Origin: Pseudomonas sp. S35
GTDB lineage: Bacteria; Pseudomonadota; Gammaproteobacteria; Pseudomonadales; Pseudomonadaceae
Direction: 5' to 3'
NCBI RefSeq assembly: GCF_009866765.1
Contig: NZ_CP019431.1
Span: 4,030,001-4,094,000 of the forward strand
DNA: 64,000 nucleotides
Shown here: piece after piece, positions 42,648-51,522 of the stretch
Position numbering within the stretch: position 1 is the first letter of the stretch
How the letters are laid out: every line of letters starts with the position of its first letter
The notes under the pieces: generated by a model
Databases searched by the model: none
Seen by the model: only the letters and a program-made list of their open reading frames with translations
What the model was told of the DNA's origin: nothing
Made by a program: the position numbers and the translations under genes

Positions 42648-43154
42648 ATGCATGAACTCGACGAACCGTTACGTGAACTCATCCCCAGGTTGCGGCGTTT
42701 TGCCGTGTCCCTGACCCGTAACGCCAGCAGCGCTGACGATCTGGTACAGGCGACCCTGGAACGGGCGATCTCCCGCTGGGCCGACAAACGTGTCGAGGGC
42801 GATCTGCGTGCGTGGCTGTTCTCGATCCTCTACCGCCAGTTCCTCGACGCCCACCGCCGCACCCGGCGCTATGCACGCATGCTGGAGTTTTTTACCGGCC
42901 GCGATGACGCGCAGCCGTCGGTGGAGCGCACGGTGATCGCCCAATCGACCCTGCAAGCCTTCGATCAACTCAACACCGAGCAGCGTGCGTTGCTGTTATG
43001 GGTGTCGGTCGAGGGCCTGAGCTACAAGGAGGTCGCAGAAATACTCGATGTGCCGCTAGGCACCGTGATGTCACGCTTGTCCCGGGCGCGCCAAGCCTTG
43101 CGCCAACTGAGCGATGGCGAAATAACCAGCCCTTCCCTGCGGATACTCAAATGA
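42648..43154 (+). CDS. ECF RNA polymerase sigma factor
   Basis: Sigma-70 family extracytoplasmic-function factor of 168 residues from the ATG at 42648. Region 2 is visible (LIPRLRRFAVSLTRNASSADDLVQATLERAI, AWLFSILYRQFLD), then region 4 (LNTEQRALLLWVSVEGLSYKEVAEILDVPLGTVMSRLSRARQAL). It overlaps the anti-sigma gene by 4 bp (ATGA). It probably drives its own operon and the divergent catalase operon from matching promoters. Confidence 0.93.
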   Translation: MHELDEPLRELIPRLRRFAVSLTRNASSADDLVQATLERAISRWADKRVEGDLRAWLFSILYRQFLDAHRRTRRYARMLEFFTGRDDAQPSVERTVIAQSTLQAFDQLNTEQRALLLWVSVEGLSYKEVAEILDVPLGTVMSRLSRARQALRQLSDGEITSPSLRILK

Positions 43155-43888
43155 TCAGCCTGCCCCCCAGCGAACGCGACCTGCATGCCTACGTCGATCA
43201 CCAACTCCTGGAGAATGATCGCCGTGTCCTCGACACGTGGCTCGCCGCCCACCCCGACGTCGCGGCCCAGGTGCAGGCCTGGCAACAAGACGCTCAGTTA
43301 CTGCGTGCGTCATTGAGCGGCGCCCTGCAACAGCCGGCCAACCCAGCCCTGGACCCAGCGCTGATACGCCAGCGCATCAAGCACCAATCACGCCGCCACC
43401 TCGCCACGGCCGCGGTGCTACTGATCGCCGTGAGCCTTGGAGGGCTCGGCGGCTGGCATGCCCGTGAAGCCACCCAGGCCCCCATGCTGCCGATGGCCGA
43501 CGCGATGCAAGCGTTCCGCCTGTTTGCCCAGGAGGGCATCATGCCCGCCGACTACAGCGCCCAGGACCGCGGCACGATGCAGGCGTGGCTCGACCGCTAC
43601 TTCAACCAGGCCCACCGCCTGCCGGACTTGAGCCCATCGGGCTTCAAACCGGTGAGCGGGCGCCTGCTCACCACCGAGCAAGGCGCCGCCGCGATGGTGC
43701 TGTATGAAGACCCGCAAGGTCGGCGCATCAGCTTCTACATCCGCCCACCCGGCCCGGACAATGGCTTCCTGCCCCGAGGCAACCGCACGGCGGATGGGCT
43801 GCAGGCGCAATACTGGTCCGGCGATGGCTACAACTATGCGGTGGTCAGCCCGACGGATCAGGCGCCCCCGCCGCTGCTGAGTTTCTAG
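43151..43888 (+). CDS. Transmembrane anti-sigma factor
   Basis: Protein of 245 residues with an N-terminal sigma-binding domain (about 1-80: SERDLHAYVDHQLLENDRRVLDTWL, typical of zinc-less anti-sigma domains), one membrane helix (about 83-101) and a periplasmic domain rich in conserved Tyr/Phe. Translationally coupled to the sigma gene. The periplasmic part presumably senses oxidative or redox stress, given the catalase opposite. Its stop faces the stop of the pilus tip gene with a 4-bp overlap. Confidence 0.9.
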   Translation: MISLPPSERDLHAYVDHQLLENDRRVLDTWLAAHPDVAAQVQAWQQDAQLLRASLSGALQQPANPALDPALIRQRIKHQSRRHLATAAVLLIAVSLGGLGGWHAREATQAPMLPMADAMQAFRLFAQEGIMPADYSAQDRGTMQAWLDRYFNQAHRLPDLSPSGFKPVSGRLLTTEQGAAAMVLYEDPQGRRISFYIRPPGPDNGFLPRGNRTADGLQAQYWSGDGYNYAVVSPTDQAPPPLLSF

Positions 43889-44862
43889 AAACCGACATCC
43901 AGTACCACGTTGTCCAGATAGGTGCCCGCTGGTGGCGTGGTCTGGTCGGTGTAGATCTTTGCGTTGTAGTTGAACACTTGACTGCCGATGCCCAGGCCAT
44001 TGCCGGGGTTGACCTCGGCCGTGGAACTGGCGCGCCGTGCTGCACCGACACTGCCCCAGCGCGTGGTACCGGCGCTTTTGAAAATGTCGTAGGCCAGGTA
44101 ATTGCCACCCGAGAGCATGCGCCGCCGCCCGCCCACACCCACCGGATTCTGGCCATCGCTCAGGCCCACGGTGTAGGCACTGCCCTTGGTGCAGGCAATG
44201 TTGATGGTTTGCCCGGTCACGGCGGCAAACCCGCTGATCACCGGGGCACTGCCAAAGCTGATGTTGGGCGCAGTGATCTGGCAGTCGTTGGTGACGGTCA
44301 TGCTGACCGTCAAGGTCGCGACAGCATTGCCGACGTCACGCCCCAGGCAGATGCCGCCAATGCCGATCCCCGAGCAATAGTTCCAGTTCCAGGCGATGTT
44401 CAACGTCTCGGTATACAGGCCTGCGGCCACATTGCTGCCGGTGATACTGCTCAGGTACAGCGGCACGGTTTTCGAGCCTGGCCCCCCGATCAGTCCTATC
44501 GCCTGGGCGATGCCACCGGCCCCACCAAAATCGAATTGCGTGCCTCGGGTAATCGGGAAACTGCTGCTGTTGTTGCCATAGATCGTATAACCGATGACAT
44601 CACCGGTTGGCCCGACCATACCGCTCTGGGCCGAGGTGATCGTGGCGTAGAAGTGATCAGAAGACACCAGCAGTGAAATCAGCGCCGACGTGCAGCTCAA
44701 CCCGGCGTTGGCGGTGGAGCTGGTCTGCGCGGCGGTACGCACCGTCATCGAACTGATCGAGCCGAAGCTGGCCGGAGCGGTCGTGACCACCGAACACGCC
44801 GCCATAGCCTGCCCCGAAAACAGCAGCGCCAACAACAGCCATCCCCGGCGCGTCATTGGCAC
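43885..44862 (-). CDS. Csu/CupE-type pilus tip protein (two SCPU domains)
   Basis: Exported spore-coat-U-domain protein of 325 residues with a signal peptide (ending AMAA). The N-terminal domain (about 20-175) is the likely receptor domain. The C-terminal SCPU pilin domain (about 185-325) shows QITAPNISFGSAPVI and ends LDNVVLDVGF. It corresponds to CsuE/CupE6, the adhesin, last gene of archaic pilus operons. It overlaps the usher gene by 10 bp. Confidence 0.88.
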   Translation of the reverse strand: MPMTRRGWLLLALLFSGQAMAACSVVTTAPASFGSISSMTVRTAAQTSSTANAGLSCTSALISLLVSSDHFYATITSAQSGMVGPTGDVIGYTIYGNNSSSFPITRGTQFDFGGAGGIAQAIGLIGGPGSKTVPLYLSSITGSNVAAGLYTETLNIAWNWNYCSGIGIGGICLGRDVGNAVATLTVSMTVTNDCQITAPNISFGSAPVISGFAAVTGQTINIACTKGSAYTVGLSDGQNPVGVGGRRRMLSGGNYLAYDIFKSAGTTRWGSVGAARRASSTAEVNPGNGLGIGSQVFNYNAKIYTDQTTPPAGTYLDNVVLDVGF

Positions 44863-47198
44863 ACCAACGGCCCGATCAGCGGCACGCCTTGTTGTTGCTC
44901 ATCGATATCGAATGTCGCCTGGCAGGTACGCCCTTCTCCTACCGTCACCTGCAAGGTGTTATGGGCCGAGAGGTTCTCCAGGTACACCAAACCATCCCAC
45001 CCCACGACGGCCTGCTGGCCGCTTTGCTCATGCACCACCAGGCTGCCCAGGGGCAGTTCCTGATGCCCGTTGTCCACCAAGGTGACGCTGGCCGCGAGCA
45101 CCCGGCGCAGCGGGAACTCCAGCAAATAACCCGCACCCCGGCGTACCGAGACCCGTTGTTCCACGTTGGGGCTCTGCACATTGAGCGGTAGGTTCAGTGG
45201 GTCGATTTCATACTTGCCCCGGTAGTACGCGCTGCTCCACGGCACCAGCAAATGCCCGTTGCGGTCGGTCTCACCCACCAGTTGGTTCTCGTAACGCACC
45301 GGGATCCCGGCAAAGCCCTGGGTGCTGACCACCACAAACGCATCATTGATGCGGTTGGCGGCAAAGGTGTCGCCGCCCATCCACACCAGAGAGCCGCTGG
45401 CATCCGCCCAGCGTGTCTCGGCATCGCTGCTGCCGTACACGCCGGCCTGCAGTTGCACCGACTGCAGACGCCAAGTCAGGTCAGCCTGCCGATAGCTGGG
45501 GGCATCGCCCTGGGCATACCCCAGGTTGTAGCCGAACCCACCTTGGCTGGGCACCGCGCTGCTGTAATTGACCCGTTGACGCGAAGTGCCGTCCTTGCCG
45601 CGCTCGGTGCTCAGCGCGAGGCTGCCGTTGAGGTCGAAGGGGATCACCAGTTGCGCCTGCATGGCCCAGTTGCTATCGCCGATCTCGCGGTTGGCCGACA
45701 GGTAGAAACTGGTGTTGCGCCACAGCGGCTTGCTCCAGCTCAAGTTGAGCAGACGCGTGCGCGAGTCGTCCGCCGCCTGCACGTCGAAATAGCCCAGGCC
45801 CACACTGCCGAAGCGCTCCAGGTTAAGGCTCAGGGTCACTTGCTCACTGCGCTTGCTGAGGCTGGCGTAAGGCGTGTCGACCAACGTCAGGTCAGCGTAG
45901 TCGTCACGCCGCTCGACCCGTTGGTAGGACAGGCTGTAATGCGTGCTGTTGTACTGATAACCCAGGCTCAGTTGCTGGCCGTTGCGGCCTTCGAACTGGC
46001 TCTGGCTGAGTGCGGTGTTGAGCACACCAAAATTGCCCAGTCGCAGGTTGCCGCCCAGGCCGCCGAGGGTCAGGTCACTGGACGCTTCGGCGTGGCTCTC
46101 TAAGGTGAGGTTGTCGGAATAACCGTAACGCAACGTCGCGCTGGTCACCCCTGGACCGTAGGAAAAATCGCGCACGGTGTAGTCGCGGCGCAACGTCCCG
46201 ACCGCCACCGAAAAATCCGTCAGGCCTTGTTGCAGCAACGTGCTGGTGACGTAGAACGGCACCGTGGTGGACACCTGGCGGCCAAGGGCATCGGTGGTCA
46301 CCACCACGGCTTCACCCGCACCATTGATAAACGGGATATTGGTCAGGGTATAGGGGCCCGGCTGCAGCAACGCGCTTTCGGATTTGTAGCCGTTGATGAA
46401 CAAATCCACCGATGACGGCACCGCCGCCTCGCCGGCAAATTGCGGCAAGGGGTAAGTGACCAGGTCGGGGCGCACCGCAAAGTCGCGTGAGAACTGCACC
46501 CCGCCCAAGCGCACCGAACTGCTCCAGGGCAGCGAACCGCTGATCACGTCACCTGCTTCGTAGGTGAGCATCCGTTCATCATCAGAGAAGCGCCAAGTGG
46601 TGTCGTAGCGACGGTAACCATTGTTGAGGGTACTGTCGTTGATACCGCCTGCCAGGGTCTGGCGGACCTGCCCGGTGTTGGACAAGGTGCCCCAGTTGTC
46701 GAACAGCCGCACTTCGTTCCAGGCCGCGAGGTAGCTGCCGCCCTCGTCGGTGTCGTTGAAATACAGGTCGTAGTTGAGCAAGGCGCCAAAGCTGCTCATG
46801 GCCTGGGTGCGCGGATAGGTGTTGCGGTTGCCGATGAACTGTTCCTGCAACCACGCCGGCGGCACGTCGATCAGCAGGCGCTGGCCGCTGCTGTCGTAAT
46901 CGCTGTGCAGGCCGGGGATTCTGTCCAGCGCAACGCTGCCGCTGAGTTCGCCGGGCAGCTTCATGCCCACGTCCTGCAGCGCGCCAACCGGCACATACAA
47001 TTGCCCGGCACGCTGATCGACCGCGATGACGCGGCCGGTGCCCATCTGGTTGACCACCAGCTCCAGAAACAGCTGTGCATCGGCGACAGCCTCCATACTG
47101 CTCGGCGGCGGTGGCAGGTCACCGGCCAACGCCGCACCCCACAAACCGCTTACCGCCACCGACAGCCATAGATGACGAGCCCAACCACGACTCACCAT
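44853..47198 (-). CDS. Archaic (Csu/CupE-type) outer-membrane usher
   Basis: Usher of 781 residues from the ATG at 47198, which has GAAGGA at good distance; an upstream start at 47228 is less likely. Signal peptide (ending ALAG), N-domain, then barrel with usher-like GAGEAVVVTTDALGRQVSTTVPFYV. C-terminal domains end with ACQATFDIDEQQQG-like Cys-pair sequence and PLVCQ. It corresponds to CsuD/CupE5. Confidence 0.92.
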   Translation of the reverse strand: MVSRGWARHLWLSVAVSGLWGAALAGDLPPPPSSMEAVADAQLFLELVVNQMGTGRVIAVDQRAGQLYVPVGALQDVGMKLPGELSGSVALDRIPGLHSDYDSSGQRLLIDVPPAWLQEQFIGNRNTYPRTQAMSSFGALLNYDLYFNDTDEGGSYLAAWNEVRLFDNWGTLSNTGQVRQTLAGGINDSTLNNGYRRYDTTWRFSDDERMLTYEAGDVISGSLPWSSSVRLGGVQFSRDFAVRPDLVTYPLPQFAGEAAVPSSVDLFINGYKSESALLQPGPYTLTNIPFINGAGEAVVVTTDALGRQVSTTVPFYVTSTLLQQGLTDFSVAVGTLRRDYTVRDFSYGPGVTSATLRYGYSDNLTLESHAEASSDLTLGGLGGNLRLGNFGVLNTALSQSQFEGRNGQQLSLGYQYNSTHYSLSYQRVERRDDYADLTLVDTPYASLSKRSEQVTLSLNLERFGSVGLGYFDVQAADDSRTRLLNLSWSKPLWRNTSFYLSANREIGDSNWAMQAQLVIPFDLNGSLALSTERGKDGTSRQRVNYSSAVPSQGGFGYNLGYAQGDAPSYRQADLTWRLQSVQLQAGVYGSSDAETRWADASGSLVWMGGDTFAANRINDAFVVVSTQGFAGIPVRYENQLVGETDRNGHLLVPWSSAYYRGKYEIDPLNLPLNVQSPNVEQRVSVRRGAGYLLEFPLRRVLAASVTLVDNGHQELPLGSLVVHEQSGQQAVVGWDGLVYLENLSAHNTLQVTVGEGRTCQATFDIDEQQQGVPLIGPLVCQ

Positions 47199-47269
47199 GG
47201 CGTTGTGTCCTTCAATGGACATCTCCATCCGCTTAAAACCCGGAGCTTCCCCGCCCCGCTACACTACCT

Positions 47270-48058
47270 TCAACGCTTCGGCGCCAGGCTCTCCACCTGC
47301 GCAGCGCCGTTGACGCGCACCTGCAACGGCTGATCGGCCGACACAGCATCCGGCACCGGCCAACGCATGGTCGCACCGGGCAGCACGTAACCCAGCAAAC
47401 CCTCCACCAGCGGCCGGGTCTGCCCGCCCTGCTTGAACGAGGCGTCGGTCAGCCGCGCATGCACCGCGCCTTGGTTGCGCACCTCGATGTAGTTGCGCCC
47501 GGCCACCGTGACCTTGTGCCAACTCAGGTCCGGCTTGCCCGCGCCTTGCGGGTCACGCTGACGCGTCGCGTCCTCCTTGCTCCACAGCCCGGCGCCGTAG
47601 GCAAACAGCGGCACCGAGTAGCGCATCTGGAAGCGAATGGCCGCTGCGGTGTTCTTGCCTTCCGGCGGCGTGGGCACCTGCAACGGCGAGGGGATTTCAT
47701 CAATGATGATGCGATACGCCAACTCCTGGCCCGGCGGCACTTCACGGGTACGGGTCAGGCGCACCAGTTGCTTTTGCCCCGGCTCGATCCTGGCCACCGG
47801 TGGGCTGCCGATCACATCGCGCTGGTTCTGGTACTGCTCGTCGAAGCCACCCTGGCTCCAGGCAAATACGCGAATCTGCAGGCTCGCGGTTTCCGTCCCG
47901 CGGTTTTCCAGCCACAGGGCGCTGGCCTGTTGATCCGCCTCCAGCACCGGGTCGATCGGCCAGATCAGCACCGAACTGGCGGCGTGCACCCACCCCGCCG
48001 TGCACAACGCCCCCAAGGCAATACCCGCGGCCCACAGCCGCTGGGATGGTGAACGCAT
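47270..48058 (-). CDS. Archaic pilus chaperone (CsuC/CupE4-like)
   Basis: Periplasmic chaperone of 262 residues with AGGAG 7 bp before the ATG at 48058. Signal peptide ends VHAA, followed by a PapD-like fold (VLIWPIDPVLEADQQASALWLENRG; RIEPGQKQLVRLTR; AYRIIIDEIPSP). The usual chaperone Arg/Lys motif is weaker than in the chaperone at 15306, as in archaic systems. It delivers SCPU subunits to the usher encoded next. Confidence 0.9.
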   Translation of the reverse strand: MRSPSQRLWAAGIALGALCTAGWVHAASSVLIWPIDPVLEADQQASALWLENRGTETASLQIRVFAWSQGGFDEQYQNQRDVIGSPPVARIEPGQKQLVRLTRTREVPPGQELAYRIIIDEIPSPLQVPTPPEGKNTAAAIRFQMRYSVPLFAYGAGLWSKEDATRQRDPQGAGKPDLSWHKVTVAGRNYIEVRNQGAVHARLTDASFKQGGQTRPLVEGLLGYVLPGATMRWPVPDAVSADQPLQVRVNGAAQVESLAPKR

Positions 48059-48084
48059 AAAACCACTCCTTATACCGATAAGCC

Positions 48085-48576
48085 CTACCACGTCAGCTGC
48101 ACCTGCAGCGTGTCGCTGTACGTCCCCCCAGGCTGATTGCCCGGTAATACCACCCGCCCATAGATCGGCAGGCGGATGTTGTTTGCATCGCTGTACGTCA
48201 CGCTTACGCTCTGGCTGACCCCCAGGCTCTGGCTAAACGCCGCATCGCGAAACAGCTGGTAAGCCACTCGCGCACTGCCGCTGTTGAGCTGCAGATTGCG
48301 CCCGCTGCTGTTATGCAGCCCGCCGTCGACACTCATGCTCAGCGCCACCCCCGGCGTGCATTGCAGGGTCACACCGCCGGTCAATGCCGCCGTCACCGTG
48401 CTGGTGGCCAGCGCCGAATAACTGCCGTAGTTCAGTGCACCGTAGTTGGCACTGCCACCAACGATCAGGCAGCCCGGCGTAATCGTCGCGCTTACCTGGA
48501 AGCTCTGGCTGGTCACTGCCGCCAACGGCAGCGGCACCGCCAGCCCACAGGCCAGCAACGCGCGGAGCCAGTTCAT
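48085..48576 (-). CDS. SCPU-domain pilus subunit 4
   Basis: Spore-coat-U-domain pilin of 163 residues. Signal peptide, TPGCLIVGGSANYGALNYGSYSA, QCTPGVALSMSVDGG and a C-terminal beta strand GGTYSDTLQVQLTW typical of Csu subunits. Overlaps subunit 3 by one base. Probably a minor or adaptor subunit (CsuB-like by position). Confidence 0.88.
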   Translation of the reverse strand: MNWLRALLACGLAVPLPLAAVTSQSFQVSATITPGCLIVGGSANYGALNYGSYSALATSTVTAALTGGVTLQCTPGVALSMSVDGGLHNSSGRNLQLNSGSARVAYQLFRDAAFSQSLGVSQSVSVTYSDANNIRLPIYGRVVLPGNQPGGTYSDTLQVQLTW

Positions 48577-49127
48577 TAGAACGTCAGTTCAACCGCCACC
48601 GTGTCGGAGTACGTGCCCGCCGGCAGCCCGGCCTTGCCCACCGCCCGACCATAGAGGTTCACGGTTTGCGCCACGCCGGTGCTGGTGGCGAGGGTGATCA
48701 CCCCGTCAATCGCCAGCAGCGCCGAGTGGCCGCTGTCGGTGTAGAAATCGTACGGCACGAAGTTACCCGCACCGTCGGCCAGCGCCCGGGTGCCACCGGG
48801 AGACGCACCGTCATGTGCCCCGGCACGCACCTTCACCGCTGGCGTGGTGCCGCTGGAACATAGGATCGACAGCGCGCCGCCGGTGCCGGTGCCGGCCTGC
48901 AATTGGGCGTCGGCATTGGTAAACAGGCTGTTGGTGGTGCCGAAGTTCAGGCTACCGAAGTTCAGGCCGGTGGCCGCTCCAGAGCCGTTGACCTGGCAAC
49001 TGGCAATCAGTGTCAGGCTGGAGGTGATCTGGCCGGTCACCGTGGTGGCCGCGTTCAGGCTGGAGGCCATCGCCAGGCCCAGTGCACAAACGCCGAGTCG
49101 AGATACAAGTGCATGCATGATCGTCAT
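48576..49127 (-). CDS. SCPU-domain pilus subunit 3
   Basis: Pilin of 183 residues with a signal peptide, ASCQVNGSGAATGLNFGSLNFG and a C-terminus AGTYSDTVAVELTF. The fold and conserved Cys match spore-coat-U subunits of Csu-type pili. Separated by 9 bp from subunit 2. Confidence 0.88.
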   Translation of the reverse strand: MTIMHALVSRLGVCALGLAMASSLNAATTVTGQITSSLTLIASCQVNGSGAATGLNFGSLNFGTTNSLFTNADAQLQAGTGTGGALSILCSSGTTPAVKVRAGAHDGASPGGTRALADGAGNFVPYDFYTDSGHSALLAIDGVITLATSTGVAQTVNLYGRAVGKAGLPAGTYSDTVAVELTF

Positions 49128-49136
49128 CCTTTTGAT

Positions 49137-49679
49137 TTACCAATCCAGTGTCACCGTCAATGTATCGGTGTAGGTACCTGCCGGGAGGGCTGTGGTATTG
49201 GCCACCACGGCGCCCCACACCGGGATGGTCATTTGCGTGCCATTAGTGGCTACAAAACTGCGTTGCTGGCCGATGGTGTAGGGGACGCGCCCCAACGGGT
49301 CGGCCATCAATTGATAAGGGATCGTCTGGCGGCCATTGCTCAGGCGCCGGGTGGTGCCGACGGCGTTGGTGCCGCCGTCGATGGTCACCGTGAAACTGGC
49401 GACCGTCGGGTTGCATGACACCGTGAGCGGTGCGTTATCGCCGCTCGAAATGCCTGCGCCCAAAGGATTGCTCCACGTAGGCCCCTGGCTGCCAAAGTCC
49501 AGCATGGCTGTGCCGCCCGTCGGACTGACCGGTGCGGTGTCGTTGCCCTTGCTCACTTCGCAACTGGCAGTGATCACCATGCGGGCCTGGATGAACCCGC
49601 TGGCCACCGCGGCACGGGCGTCTTCGGCCAATAGCAACAGGCCACCCATAGCCACCAGGGTCCAGCCACGGCTCACCAT
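49137..49679 (-). CDS. SCPU-domain pilus subunit 2
   Basis: Pilin of 180 residues. The ATG at 49679 was chosen because it starts a signal peptide (MVSRGWTLVAMGGLLLLAED) and overlaps the stop of subunit 1 by 7 bp; the reading frame stays open upstream without signal. It contains ITASCEVSKGNDTAPVSP, SCNPTVASFTVTIDGG and ends AGTYTDTLTVTLDW. Confidence 0.85.
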   Translation of the reverse strand: MVSRGWTLVAMGGLLLLAEDARAAVASGFIQARMVITASCEVSKGNDTAPVSPTGGTAMLDFGSQGPTWSNPLGAGISSGDNAPLTVSCNPTVASFTVTIDGGTNAVGTTRRLSNGRQTIPYQLMADPLGRVPYTIGQQRSFVATNGTQMTIPVWGAVVANTTALPAGTYTDTLTVTLDW

Positions 49680-50200
49680 GTGACCGTGACCTTGAGCAAG
49701 TCGGTGTAACGGCCGACGGCGGGGATGTCCTTGAGCGGTTCGATACGACCATACAGCGGCAGGTCGACGGAGCCTGAGTCGGGCACCCGGCCACTGAGCG
49801 GCACATTCACCGGCAACGGAATGCGCCGCGCAGCATCGGCATAAATACGGTAAGGAATGGGTTTGTTGGAGGGCGTACCAGTGCTGAGGTAACGCACCTC
49901 GCCAGTACCGCCGTTCAGCCCGCCATCGACGCGCATCTGGTACGGGGTATCGGGGTTGCATTCCAGGCGCGGCTGGCGCTGGCTGATCAAGGCCGCACTC
50001 AAGGGCCCGGCCGGGTCATCCAGACGCGGGCCGCTGCCAAAATCCAAGACGCCAAGTTGTTCGATGCCAGCGCTGCGGGTGGTGCCCACCAACTGGCAGC
50101 CCCGCTGCACATCGATACATACCACAACTTGCAGTTGCGCCGCGTAAACCGTGCTGCAGAGCATCGCGCCCATGACTGTCAATACTGCTCGTCCCTTCAC
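49673..50200 (-). CDS. SCPU-domain pilus subunit 1 (first gene of the operon)
   Basis: Pilin of 175 residues with a signal peptide (ending VYAA), a Cys pair (VVCIDVQRGC; LECNPD) and C-terminal VGRYTDLLKVTVTW. First of seven genes: four subunits, chaperone, usher, tip. Csu of Acinetobacter and CupE of P. aeruginosa have three subunits before the chaperone, so there is one extra here. A promoter must lie in 50201-50387, but I could not identify one with confidence. Confidence 0.88.
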   Translation of the reverse strand: MKGRAVLTVMGAMLCSTVYAAQLQVVVCIDVQRGCQLVGTTRSAGIEQLGVLDFGSGPRLDDPAGPLSAALISQRQPRLECNPDTPYQMRVDGGLNGGTGEVRYLSTGTPSNKPIPYRIYADAARRIPLPVNVPLSGRVPDSGSVDLPLYGRIEPLKDIPAVGRYTDLLKVTVTW

Positions 50201-50387
50201 TGCCCCAAATCCTTGTACAGGAGTGAATGCTGTGTAGAAGGTTAGTCACTGAGGGAGAATCTGCCAGTCTGGACAGGATTACCTGTGCTCAATGCCTTTT
50301 CGAGATCGCTGGCCGCGCCCTTCTGTATTGGTCAAATTGCGGCGAGCGCCCTACAGTAAGCGACCTCGACAGACAGAGTGACTCCCA

Positions 50388-51482
50388 TTGGCCGTGCTTC
50401 CTTTGATCCGTCGCTTGCTCGGTAAACACACCGACGGCCACGACGACTCGCCCATCCTGACGTTCTTTGAGCACAAGGCCCGCCAACAGGGCTACACCCT
50501 CAGCCCCGGTCAGACCCAGGCAATCGCCGCCTTGGCGCGCGCGACCCAGCACCTGCTTGCCGGCCAGCCCACCCGCAGCCTGTACCTGCATGGTCCAGTG
50601 GGTCGCGGCAAAAGCTGGCTGCTGGACGGTTTTTTCCAGGCGCTGCCCATTGCCGCGAAGCAGCGCGTGCACTTCCATGAATTTTTCGCCCGGTTGCACC
50701 GAGGCATGTTCACGCACCAGGCGGCAGACGATGCCTTGGCCGTGACCCTGGATGAGCTGCTCGCCGGCTGCCGCGTGCTGTGTTTCGACGAGTTCCATGT
50801 GCACGATATCGGCGATGCCATGCTGATTACCCGGTTGTTCAAGGCCTTGTTCCAGCGCGGCGTACTGGTACTGGTCACGTCCAATTATGCGCCCGAAGGG
50901 CTGCTGCCCAACCCGCTGTACCACGAGCGGTTCAAACCGGTGATCGACTTGATCGCCACGCGCATGCAGGTGCTGGAAGTCAGCTCGCCCGAGGATTTTC
51001 GCCGCCTGCCCCAGGCCCATGCCGCGCAGCGCTTTACCTCCGGGCAGTACGTGTGGCCGGGCACACCGGCCCAGCGGGCAGCGCTCGGCCTGCCGGTCAC
51101 CGATAGCCCGGCGCAGCACCTGAAGGTGGGCAACCGGCAATTGATCTGCCGCCAGCACCACGCTCGCAGCATCGCGTTCGCCTTCAGCGACCTCTGCGAA
51201 CAGCTGACAGCCGTGATGGACTACCTGCTGCTGTGCGAGGATTTCGACCACTGGATCATCGACGGCCTGCCCCACCTGGCGGAGTGCCCGATCGCTGTGC
51301 AGCAGCGCTTTATCAACCTGGTGGACGTGCTTTATGACAAGGACAAGCACCTGATCCTGATCGGTGACCAACCGCTGGCGCAGGCCATGAGCGGCCAGGC
51401 CATCGACCTGGCGCGCACCGCCAGCCGCCTGAACCAATTGCAACAGGCCAGCCCGCAACCCGTGCCCGACCCGGTATCATGA
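50388..51482 (+). CDS. AFG1/ZapE-family ATPase
   Basis: P-loop ATPase of 364 residues. Walker A GPVGRGKS (about 68-75), Walker B VLCFDEFHV (about 129-137), then LVTSNYAPEGLLPN and a conserved Arg-rich part typical of AFG1/ZapE. E. coli ZapE associates with FtsZ at the division site; this may be a second family member. The start is TTG at 50388, with a GTG at 50394 also possible. Followed 26-41 bp later by the LRR kinase gene. Confidence 0.88.
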   Translation: MAVLPLIRRLLGKHTDGHDDSPILTFFEHKARQQGYTLSPGQTQAIAALARATQHLLAGQPTRSLYLHGPVGRGKSWLLDGFFQALPIAAKQRVHFHEFFARLHRGMFTHQAADDALAVTLDELLAGCRVLCFDEFHVHDIGDAMLITRLFKALFQRGVLVLVTSNYAPEGLLPNPLYHERFKPVIDLIATRMQVLEVSSPEDFRRLPQAHAAQRFTSGQYVWPGTPAQRAALGLPVTDSPAQHLKVGNRQLICRQHHARSIAFAFSDLCEQLTAVMDYLLLCEDFDHWIIDGLPHLAECPIAVQQRFINLVDVLYDKDKHLILIGDQPLAQAMSGQAIDLARTASRLNQLQQASPQPVPDPVS

Positions 51483-51522
51483 GCCCCCTTTACGCCGCCT
51501 TTGCCGAGTGACCGCGCCGTTC

